Source: Nitratireductor sp. GISD-1A_MAKvit
Lineage (GTDB): Bacteria; Pseudomonadota; Alphaproteobacteria; Rhizobiales; Rhizobiaceae
Direction of reading: 5' to 3'
Length of the DNA stretch: 64,000 nucleotides
Assembly (NCBI RefSeq): GCF_040819555.1
Contig: NZ_CP161920.1
Span: forward strand, 1,983,001-2,047,000
The notes beneath the pieces are model-generated. The model was given only the letters and a program-made list of their open reading frames with translations, was not told where the DNA came from and did not search any database. A program made the position numbers and the translations under genes. Below are positions 54,945 to 64,000 of this stretch, piece by piece (positions within the stretch are counted from its first letter, which is position 1; every line of letters starts with the position of its first letter).

Positions 54945-55377
54945 GTCTTTCGTCCGTTGCTGGTGTTTATCCAATGCGCGGCAGTGGAATCTCTCCACCA
55001 GCGCTTAAAGAGTCTGGCGGACACATAAAGGGTACGCGCGGAAAGTCAAGACGGCATGTTCCGCAATCAGGCTGATACCGGTTTGGAGGGCGACCGGTTT
55101 CTGTATTGGTTGCACGTATTGCCACCATTTCCCGCAAAGTAACCGTAATCATACCTGTTGCCGCTCGCGACATGGGGGCTTTTTCTCCACCATGCCGGCA
55201 GTTTTAGGGGAGAATCGCGAGTTTGCGCTCGTGGCGTTCCTGGGCTTCCGGACAGCTCGCGTGAAAAAGGCAGCCGCCTGCGACCGGAGTTTTCGTCCCA
55301 ATGACTGTTACAGATGTGTCCGTCTTGCGTTGATTTCAGAGTGTGAGGGTTGGTCTGGATATTCCTGGAGATCTTGC
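54945..55377. other. Intergenic region upstream of the first giant protein
   Basis: Holds the rpmG promoter on one side and the upstream region of the giant secreted protein on the other. An open frame from 55192 runs into the giant gene, but it lacks conservation features and the signal peptide starts only at the GTG at 55378. No clear promoter is claimed. Confidence 0.5.
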
Positions 55378-58300
55378 GTGCGACACCTGGCCTTGTATTT
55401 TCGTGCTCTTCTGTTCTGGCTCGTTATCGGGCTCGGAGCGGTGTATCAGTCAGGCACAGCCCTGGCGCAGTCCATCCCGCCGACATCTCCCTGTGATGTG
55501 GGAGCCGACAGAACACCGTCGGGGTGGTTTAAACAGGTTGGATCCCCGGACTGTTCCGATCAGGTTAAATGGGGATTCGGAGAATTTCCATGGCTGAACG
55601 GTCCTCTCCCAGGGTTGCCGACGGGAGATGACACGTTCACCACAATGTATGGAGGTAGCGGCCATTACGAAGCGATTTCGACAAACATTACCGGTCTTGT
55701 TCCTGGCAGGAAATATGAGATCCCGTTTTTCGGGATTACGCGAGGAACGGATTCGCGTTCTTATCGGAACAGATGTACCGGTCTTGTTTTAAAGCTAGGA
55801 AACCGCGCTAACCAAAGGTTTCCGACCGGGTCGAGTGCCTGGGAGCAAAAAAAACTGACATTCACCGCAGGGGCGGCCAGTGAACGTTTGCTTGTCTCCG
55901 TTTATTATGGGGGAAGCGGCAATTGTGTGGCCAACTTCGCTCTGGGCACCTCTCCCATTGACGTGATCAAGACCGCGAAACTGGAGGGGGAGGGTGCTGG
56001 TGACACCATAACTTTCACGATGACGGTTGAAAACACGGGGGTTGAGACTCTCACAGGCGTTGCCATCGACCAGGATATTCTGGAGCGGAAGGATGGGACG
56101 TCTCTCAATCTAACGACACCTCCCGTTTGGGTCTCAAACAGCGGGTCATCCGCAGCTGGAACGCTGGTGCCGGGTGAGCGGGCGACCTTCACGGCCACCT
56201 ATAAACTCGTTCAGGAAGACATCGATGCCGGTGGGGTAACCAACCAGGCTGTTGGTATTGGAATTTCTCCCACGATCGGGGAGGTGAGTGCCTACTCCCG
56301 ATCCGAAGCCGGTAAAGATCAGTCGCCGACCGTGGTCGACATAGCCAGGGCGCCTTCCATCAGTCTCACGAAAACTGCGGAATATGAAGACGCAAACGGA
56401 AACGGAGAGCTGGATGCAGGAGATCGCATCCGCTTCCGCTTTTCCGTTGAGAATGACGGCAACACGCGTTTGAGAAACATTACTATCGAGGATCGGCAGG
56501 GGGCCTGTGGCCGGTCACACGTTTCCCTCGCTGGATCCGGAGGAAAAATATGAAAGGGCAGAACTTTCCTACTATCTGACGCAGGCAGACATCGATGCCG
56601 GAGAGAAAAGCAATGACGCGAGCGTCACTGCAATCACGCCGGACGATACACGTGTCTCCGACAGGGCCAGAACAACGTTCAATTTTGACACCAGTCAAAG
56701 CATCAGCCTTACCAAGCGCGGCGCTCATGTGGACGCAAATGGCAATGGTGTCGTCGATGCCGACGACCACATCCAATATACCTTCGTGGTGGAAAATACC
56801 GGGGATGTCACGCTCCGCAACATCACGGTGGCTGATGAACATCTTTCCAGTGGCGTGATCGGCGGCCCTCTAGGAAGCCTCGGGCCGCGGCAGGTCGATG
56901 ACACGACCTTCAGCGGCCGTTACGAACTCACTCAGGCCGACGTTGATGCTGGTGTCATCAACAACACTGCTTCAGTCAAAGGCGTCGCGCCTGACAACGA
57001 GGAAGTCACGGATACATCGAGCCTGTCCCTCCGCGAAGATGGGGTCAGTGCGATTTCTCTGGACAAGACGGGGGCGTATGTCGACACCAACGGCAATGGG
57101 CGCGTCGATCCGGGAGATAGGATTGAATACAAGTTTGAGGTTCAAAATAGCGGTACGGTCACGCTTTCCGACATCACCGTTTCCGACAAGATTGCGACGG
57201 TGTCTGGAGGTCCGCTGGAGGACCTTGCCGTGGGAGCGAAGGACACCACGACCTTTTCGGCATTCTATGAACTCACGCAGGATCTTATCGATGCGGGCGA
57301 GATCGATAACGAAGCCACCGTGACAGGGAAGGATCCGCGCGGCAATTCCGTGAGTGACGGATCTAAAGTCAAGGTCATGCTTGAGACCTCAGAGGCGATA
57401 TCTCTGGACAAGACGGCCGAATTCGTCGATTTGAACACGAATGGTCGCCCGGATGCCGGCGATCGCATCGACTACAGTTTCCGTGTCGAAAACACCGGCG
57501 ACGTAACCCTGAAGAATGTGACGATCTCGGATCCGCCGATCACTGTGACAGGGGCTCCGCTGCCGCAACTTTTACCATCGGCCAGCAATGCGAACAATTT
57601 TTCCGGAAGCTACACTATCAAGCAGGCTGATGTGGATGCGGGTGAATTCATCAACACCGCAACCGCACGCGGAGTGGCTCCTGACGACGGTGAGGTGACG
57701 GACACCGGGAAGGCGGAAGTGGAGCTGACGCGGCAGCCGGGTCTCAAGCTGACGAAGAACGCCACCTATGAGGATGTCAACGGCAACTCAAGGCACGACC
57801 CGGGGGACCGGCTCAACTATACATTCATCGTTGAGAACACCGGCAACGTAACTATCGAGAACATAACGATCGATGATCCCAAGGTTGACGTGACGGGCGG
57901 GCCGATCGGCAGCCTGGCGCCCGGAGCGGTGGATGGTACGACTTTCCGGGCCCAGTATGAGATAACGCAGCCCGATATTGATCTGGTTTACTTTGTGAAC
58001 ACTGCCACGGTGTCTGGACGTGACCCGCAGAACAAAGATATTACAAGTGATGGTGTCCACGAGTTTTTCTTTGAGCAGAAACCCTCTCTCACATTTGAGA
58101 AATCTGGTGTTTATGTCGACACGAATGCAAATTCTGTTGCCGATGTCGGCGATCATATCAATTACACATTCAAGGTCACCAACACCGGGAACGTCACCTT
58201 ATTCAACACAATAATTGATGATCCTGATGTGGTGCTGCCGAACAACCAGATCTCAGACATACCGCCGGGCGACACGGCTGTCAGAAACAGCGCTCCATAC

Positions 58301-60859
58301 GCGATAACGCAGGCCGATATTGATGCCGGTCAAGTGGTGAACGAAGCGACCGTGACGACGGAGACGGTGGACCAGGAGGGCCTATCGGCGACCGACAATT
58401 CCGTTGTCCCCCTTGCTCAGGTACCCGGATTGACGCTCGAGAAAAAAGAGGACGGGCACGAGGACAAAAACGGGAATGGTGTTGTTGATGCCGGTGATGC
58501 CATAAAATACCGATTTGAGATAGAGAACTCCGGCAATGTGACCCTGAAGGAGGTAACGCTTTCGGATCCCAAAGCGGATGTTTCAGGCGCGCCCGTCACT
58601 TCCCTCGCTCCGGGTGCCAAGGATACAACGACTTTCACGGCTGAATACACGCTGACGCAGGCTGATCTCGATGCAGGGAAACTAACCAATACGGCGACAG
58701 CGTCTGCGACCACTCCGGATGGCAAAGCCGCGAGTGACGAAAGCACCGTTGAACTGCTTTTGAGCGCTGCTCCCGCCGCCCTGTTTATCAAAAGCGGTGA
58801 GCTTGTGGATACGAACGGCAGTGGCCGACCTGATGTTGGCGATGTGATCGAGTATCGGTTCTTGGTCCGCAATACGGGCAATGTCTCGCTGAAAAAACTG
58901 CGCGTGGCCGATGATCTGGTGGCGGTGACAGGAGGAACGCTCGACAGTCTCGCGCCGGGTGAGGTTGATAACACCACCTTCGAGGCGCGCTATGAAATCA
59001 CGCAGGAAGACATACAGAAAGGGCAGGTGGAGAACACCGCCAAGCTACACGCGGAAGCGCCATCGGGTGATCCGCTGGAGGTGGATTCGCAGAATGAAAC
59101 GGGTGTGGGCCCCACCATCATCATGATCGAGGGGGTCCCCGATATTGATCTGTCGCTGGAAGGCGTGTTGATCGACGCAAATGGGAACGGCTTTCCAGAT
59201 GCCGGTGAACGGGTCGAGTATAGTTTCATTGTGACCAACACCGGAAACATTACTCTCAGCAATGTGTCGATCCCTTCGATTGGTCTCAGATCACCTGATG
59301 GAACAATCGTGTCTGCACCAGTTGCAGGAGGCCCACTCGCGACCCTTGGGGTGGGGGCAGAAGACAGTGGGACATTCACGGCCAGCCACGTTTTGACGCA
59401 GGATCAGATCGAGCAGAAGCTGCTTTTCGGCATCGCGCAGGTGTCCGGATTCGGTCGTGCCAGGGATGAGGTTACCGCCCAGTCAGAGCATCAGCTGGAA
59501 CTCCCCCAGAACGCGTCATTGGCGTTGGTAAAAACAGCTGAACTCGATGCAAGCGGCGATTCGAATTCCCGTCCGGGGGACCTCATCAATTATGAGTTCG
59601 TCGCCACAAACGATGGCAATGTTCGCCTTGAGGGGGTAGTGCCGAAAGATCCCGGTCCGTCGTTCAGGGGGCAAAGAGGGACTGGCAGTTTTTCAAGTTT
59701 TACACCGGAATCTGCATCGCTTGAACCCGGTGCCAGTGCCACATTCAGGGCCCAGTATGCGATGACGCAGGAGGATATTGACCGGGCTCGCAATGTGCTC
59801 GACAGCATAAAGAATACCGCGACGGTTTCAGGCCGGGCAGGGGACGGGAAGGTGGCTGTTTCACCGGAAGCCGAGGCTGTCATAAACCTGCCGGGCGTGA
59901 TTGTGTCGAAAACCACCGATTTTCCGGAAGTGCATCGCGGCGATATCGTGCCCTATACGCTAAAGATCCATGAGCTGGGGCGTGGTCGCGTGGCGTCGGT
60001 CAATCTGATCGACTACCTGCCGAAGGGGTTTTCCTACGTATCAGGCTCTGCAAGGGTTTCGGATACTCCAGTCACACCGAAATGGAAGGGCAGGAGACTG
60101 GTCCTGGAAAGCGTACGCCTTTCTCCCGACGCCCCAGTGGTGGTCACCCTTCAACTCCTGGTCACGTCTGCCGCTGTCCCGGGGGAGTATGTGAACTCAG
60201 CATGGGCAGAGACGTCGGATGGCGAGCGAATATCGCCCATCGGAACCGCGGCGGTCGATGTGGTGCCGGAAACGGTGTTCGACTGTTCCGATGTTGTTGG
60301 AAAAGTGTTCGACGACAAAAACCGGAATGGCTATCAGGACGATGGTGAAATCGGCGTTCCGGGCGCCCGTGTGGCTGCCGTGGACGGACTGACAGTGACC
60401 TCCGACGCGGAAGGTCGCTTCAGTGTGGCCTGTGCTGAACTCCCGGAAGGCCGCATTGGGCAGAATTACTCGCTCAAGCTTGATCCACGATCACTTCCCA
60501 CGGGATACCGTATAACTACCGAGAACCCACGAGTGATCCGACTGACCTCTGGTAAGGTCTCCAGAGCGAATTTCGGAGTCTCCATCGGACGGGTGGCGCG
60601 CCTCGATATCGATGGCCGCGCCTTCGAGGATGGTGGCGTGACACTCGGGCCTCGCTGGCAGAATAGCGTCACTCGGCTGATAAATCTTCTGGAGCAGGAA
60701 CCCACGGTTTTACGTCTTGTATACGTGGAGACTGACGAAGGCGGTCGCCTTGCCCGCCGCCGCCTTGCTTCGCTGAGACGCGAAATTGATGCACGCTGGC
60801 GTCGACGCGGCGGACGGTACGAACTGCTTATCGAGACTGTGCGCAAGCGGGCTCGGTAA
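55378..60859 (+). CDS. Giant secreted DUF7507/DUF11 repeat protein, frameshifted as given
   Basis: About 1826 residues after correcting one extra G in the GGGGG at 56499-56503 (context AGGGGGCCT). GTG start at 55378 with GGAG seven bases upstream; signal peptide cleaved after ALA at about residue 30. A cysteine-containing N-terminal domain (residues 32-200) precedes about eleven repeats of roughly 105-125 residues. Most begin with an acidic loop of the type D-x-NGNG-x-x-D-x-GD, followed by YxFxVENTGNVTL and end near LTQADIDAG. Then come a DUF11-like domain, an SdrD/SpaA-type beta domain (GKVFDDKNRNGYQDDGEIGV) and a C-terminal domain resembling the OmpA fold with a very basic end. Probably a surface adhesin or matrix protein. 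Confidence 0.8.
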
Positions 60860-61324
60860 ACCGGAGAACGCGCCCGATAGAGGGCCCCTGCGTACCTCGG
60901 TCCTGCTTTCATCGGGCGTTTGTCGGGTTGGACAGTGCAGCAATCGGTTGTCTGCCAGCTTTCTGGGCGGCATTCGCCTCCATGCCGGCCCCGACTCTAA
61001 TTGGCTTGCCTGCCCAGCCTCTGAGTGGAAGGGCGCTTTCCGATCGTGAGTGTTTGCTCTCTCATGCGTATTCGCTCTTCCAGGTTTTGCAAAGGCTGTT
61101 CCGGGTTTGTCTCTGTAGACCGACGTCTTGACGCGCTTTTCTCTCCGAGACGTCGTTTGCTCGCAGGCGAATAAAAATAAAAGTAAATCAATAATTTGTT
61201 TATCCGTTATTTCCAGCAACGTGGTGCTGAGTTGCTTTGTTATTTTTCTATAGAAAAATCATTTCATATTCATTTGGGCACGAGGCGGATTGACGTGGAA
61301 ACTTATACTTATTCTGGGATTGTC
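60860..61324. other. AT-rich intergenic region between the two giant genes
   Basis: No gene is supported. Arms CGCCCGAT (about 60870-60877) and ATCGGGCG (about 60910-60917), followed by TTTGT, may terminate the first gene. From 61150 the DNA is strongly AT-rich and holds a perfect 18-bp palindrome ATTTTTCTATAGAAAAAT (61242-61259), about 65 bp upstream of the next ATG. This is probably the promoter and operator region of the second giant gene. Confidence 0.5.
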
Positions 61325-64000
61325 ATGACCTTCATATTGGCATTGCTGCGGGGCACCCTCCGGTGCTGGTCGAAACTCGGATTGCTCCTTCTGATCCTGT
61401 TATCAGGCGGGGTCTTTGCCCAGGGCGCGCATGCGCAGGCGCTGACAAGCTTTGGCACCTGCGATTCGCGATTTTGGCTGACGCAGGGTAGCGGCTCCAG
61501 AACCCTCCTTAAATATGTGGAGGATTCCACGAATCCGTTCACTTTCACGACAAGAGGCTCGGCTTCCATCCTGGTGAACGGGACAGCTTTTCATCCAACG
61601 GATTTCTTCGCCTACACAATGAAGGGGCGAAACCTCTACAGGATGGGAAATGATGGTCGTATTCAGCATGTGGCCGCGATTGGTGCCATACCGACCAACG
61701 CATTTATCACGTCAGGTGAAATTTCAGATGAAGGTTATTATTATGTGTACAATAGCGGTCAGAAAAAGTCCTTATATAAAATAGATTTGAGTAATTACTC
61801 TGCTACTAGAATTACGTTGAGTAGAGATGTATCCATATCAGATATGGCTTGGTCTAAAGGCCTTCTTTATTCAAAGGAAAATTCTTCTACTAATTTGATA
61901 TCCATAAATCCAGTTTCAGGTCAGGTGACTAATATTGGTGCTACTGGCCTTTCGTCAGGGGCGATGTTTGGTGCGATGTTTGGTGCGCCAAATGGCGTAT
62001 ATGGTTCCGCAAACAATGGTGAAGGCTTCTACAAATTCAAGAGATCGACGGGGCGTGCAACGCGCATTTCTTCAGCACCGGGGGCAAGCTCCAACGACGG
62101 AATGAAATGCGCAACATCCGTTCTTAGCTTTGAAGCCGACATCTCGATCGAGAAGACCAATAGCCAGCAAACATACAAAGCCGGTGAGGACGTTGTCTAC
62201 GAAATCAAGGTCTCCAACGAAGGGCCATTTGGTGCTGGCGACCTTCTTGTAAACGACCCCTTGCCTGATGGCATCACCGAAGCAAGCTGGACATGCAGCG
62301 AGGCCGGTGGAGGCAATTGCGATGTACTGAGCGGTGTCGGTGCCATCGAAAATGCGGACGTTGACCTGGGGGTGGACGACTTTGTTGTCTTTACAGTCAC
62401 GATGTCAGTGCCCGCCGATTTCGAGGGGGAGCTTGTGAACGTGGCAACTGTCGACGTTCCCAGCAGCGTTGACGATCCAGATCCTACCAACAACACATCG
62501 ACGGACACGGATGTTCAGGGTGATGTATCGCTGACCAAAGACGGCGAGCTGGAAGACGCTAACGCCAATGGCAGACCTGATGCCGGGGAGAGGATCAACT
62601 ACACCTTTACGGTGACGAATAAGGGCACTTCGCCCTTGACGAACATCTCGGTCAGCGACCCACAGGCGGAGATTACTGGCACCATTGCCAGCCTTGCTGC
62701 GGGAGAAAGCGATTCCACTTCGATTACCGGTCATCACGTTCTTACCCAGGAGGAGATCGATTCGGGCAGCTACAGCAACGTCGCCCTTGTTGAGGCAGAG
62801 GATCTTGATGGTGATCCGGTGATGGCGCATTCCGCGCCATCCGGTGAGACGGAGGGCGCCCCGACAGTTGTGGACCTATTGGCCGAAGGGGCAACCACAC
62901 TTGAGAAATCGTCGCAACTCAACGATGCCAATGGCAACGGTGCACCCGATGTGGGCGAGGTGATCGATTACACCTTCACCGTGACCAATACGGGCAATGT
63001 GACGCTGACCGATGTTGCGGTGACGGATGACAAGGCCACGATCAGCGGCAGCCCCATTGCTTCAGTGGAACCCGGCGTCTCCGACAGCACCAGTGTGACC
63101 GGCGTCTACACGGTGACCCAGGAGGACATCGATGCCGGTTCGGTGGACAATGTTGCCACCGCCACGGGCAAGGACCCGGCTGGCAATGATGTGACGGTTC
63201 AGTCCAACCCGCCCGGCGGTGCTCCCGGCGATCCGACCACCACGGAGATGATGCAGAACTCCGAGATGGACTTCGTCAAGGAGGTGACGCACGACGACGC
63301 CAACGGCAATGGCACTGTCGATGCCGGCGAGCGTATGAACTACCAGTTCACGGTGGAGAACACGGGCAATGTTACGCTGACCAATGCCACGGTGACGGAC
63401 AGCAAGGCGACGATTGTCGGCGGCCCGATCCCGACGCTGGAACCCGGTGAAGTGGATGCCACGACGATCACCGGTTACCACGATGTGACCCAGGAGGAAG
63501 TCAACAGCGGCAATATCGAGAACAATGCCTCGGTTTCCGCCAAGGACCCTGCCGGCAATGATGTGACGCGCGATTCCCGTCCGCCGGGTGGTGAGCCCGG
63601 AGACAGCACGAACTTCACGGTGGAAACGGTTTCCTCCATGGAGACGGTGAAGGAATCCACGCTGAACGATGCCAATGGCAACGGTGCACCCGATGTGGGC
63701 GAGGTGATCGACTACACCTTCACCGTGACCAATACGGGCAATGTGACGCTGACCGATGTTGCGGTGACGGATGACAAGGCCACGATCAGCGGCAGCCCCA
63801 TTGCTTCAGTGGAACCCGGTGTCTCCGACAGCACCAGTGTGACCGGCGTCTACACGGTGACCCAGGAGGACATCAATGCCGGTTCGGTGGACAATGTTGC
63901 CACCGCCACGGGCAAGGACCCGGCCGGCAATGATGTGACGGTTCAGTCCAACCCGCCCGGCGGTGCCCCCGGCGATCCGACCACCACGGAGATGACGCAG
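61325..64000 (+). CDS. Second giant secreted DUF7507/DUF11 repeat protein (runs off the right edge)
   Basis: At least 892 residues; the frame is open to the window end. The signal peptide is cleaved after AHA at about residue 37. The N-terminal domain (about 40-255) has repeated short beta motifs (FAYTMKGRNLYRMGNDGRIQ; YYYVYNSGQKKSLYKIDLSN) and looks propeller-like, similar in type to DUF6923 domains. It is encoded by unusually AT-rich DNA. A DUF11 domain follows (VVYEIKVSNEGPFGAGDLLV), then repeats of about 124 residues with the D-x-NGNG-x-x-D loop; four are visible. It is paralogous to the upstream gene, with more regular repeats. Confidence 0.82.
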   Translation, partial: MTFILALLRGTLRCWSKLGLLLLILLSGGVFAQGAHAQALTSFGTCDSRFWLTQGSGSRTLLKYVEDSTNPFTFTTRGSASILVNGTAFHPTDFFAYTMKGRNLYRMGNDGRIQHVAAIGAIPTNAFITSGEISDEGYYYVYNSGQKKSLYKIDLSNYSATRITLSRDVSISDMAWSKGLLYSKENSSTNLISINPVSGQVTNIGATGLSSGAMFGAMFGAPNGVYGSANNGEGFYKFKRSTGRATRISSAPGASSNDGMKCATSVLSFEADISIEKTNSQQTYKAGEDVVYEIKVSNEGPFGAGDLLVNDPLPDGITEASWTCSEAGGGNCDVLSGVGAIENADVDLGVDDFVVFTVTMSVPADFEGELVNVATVDVPSSVDDPDPTNNTSTDTDVQGDVSLTKDGELEDANANGRPDAGERINYTFTVTNKGTSPLTNISVSDPQAEITGTIASLAAGESDSTSITGHHVLTQEEIDSGSYSNVALVEAEDLDGDPVMAHSAPSGETEGAPTVVDLLAEGATTLEKSSQLNDANGNGAPDVGEVIDYTFTVTNTGNVTLTDVAVTDDKATISGSPIASVEPGVSDSTSVTGVYTVTQEDIDAGSVDNVATATGKDPAGNDVTVQSNPPGGAPGDPTTTEMMQNSEMDFVKEVTHDDANGNGTVDAGERMNYQFTVENTGNVTLTNATVTDSKATIVGGPIPTLEPGEVDATTITGYHDVTQEEVNSGNIENNASVSAKDPAGNDVTRDSRPPGGEPGDSTNFTVETVSSMETVKESTLNDANGNGAPDVGEVIDYTFTVTNTGNVTLTDVAVTDDKATISGSPIASVEPGVSDSTSVTGVYTVTQEDINAGSVDNVATATGKDPAGNDVTVQSNPPGGAPGDPTTTEMTQ
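62921..63256 (+). repeat. 336-bp near-identical DNA repeat, copy 1
   Basis: Matches 63665-64000 with six substitutions in 336 positions (about 98% identity). Offset is 744 bp, exactly 248 codons or two protein repeats, so the unit of recent duplication is a pair of domains. Confidence 0.93.
63665..64000 (+). repeat. 336-bp near-identical DNA repeat, copy 2
   Basis: Second copy of 62921-63256. It runs to the window edge, so the full repeat and further copies probably continue beyond. Confidence 0.93.

Noticed and set aside
55192..55377. N-terminal extension of the first giant protein from 55192
   Set aside because: It would bury the signal peptide, which starts properly at the GTG at 55378 with a GGAG site.
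62921..64000. CRISPR array or insertion sequence behind the long repeats
   Set aside because: The repeats are coding, in frame and a multiple of three apart; they are protein domain duplications.

Overview
The window comes from a GC-rich alphaproteobacterial chromosome, most likely order Hyphomicrobiales (Rhizobiales), perhaps a Phyllobacteriaceae-like genus. The evidence is the gene content and order: divK-pleD-rpmG, the DUF3572 and DUF2336 proteins, class I PhaC, GlpX, a glutathione-dependent formaldehyde module and a glycine-riboswitch-controlled gcvTHP operon. The genus is inference.

Layout. 1-2371: host genes (map end, sfsA, a BASS-type transporter). 2372-13113: an integrated 10.7 kb element bounded by exact 17-bp copies of the 3' end of tRNA-Glu. 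It carries 11 genes, all rightward: Toprim primase, RepA-like helicase, small and large terminase, a MerR-like regulator, portal, fused prohead protease/major capsid, gpW-like connector, DUF2190 protein, a small protein and a tyrosine integrase. There are no tail, lysis or repressor genes, so it looks like a capsid-forming phage satellite. 13114-13189: the intact tRNA-Glu. 13269-33114: an M15-type lipoprotein, phaC, an aminotransferase and hom, glpX, recJ, a patatin, hisI-folE, an IscU-like protein, yidD, thrS, redox enzymes, CoA-ester enzymes and a DUF2336 protein. 33233-46084: parE, gcvPHT with a tandem glycine riboswitch, an XRE regulator, fghA/adhC (formaldehyde detoxification), pccA and a HAD phosphatase. 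46177-54944: dnaE, dinB, divK-pleD and rpmG. 55378-64000: two giant secreted proteins made of DUF7507/DUF11-type repeats; the second runs off the window.

Most striking observation. The element's primase has no usable start codon where it now sits. Its frame is open through attL, and the missing RBS and ATG lie at the other end of the element, directly after the integrase stop and in frame through the 17-bp core. Excision and circularisation would therefore rebuild a complete 412-residue primase gene as the next cistron after int. Integration splits it. This would tie replication to excision. An array of ACTGTTGCA nonamers with a hairpin directly after the helicase gene is a candidate origin.

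Caution on quality. Eight genes carry a single-base frameshift, and every one is an extra G or C in a short run at a GGCC site. This looks like a systematic sequencing or assembly error, so the affected genes (small terminase, portal, M15 lipoprotein, phaC, nitroreductase, gcvP, pccA, first giant protein) are probably intact in the organism. Each is annotated here as one gene across its frameshift.
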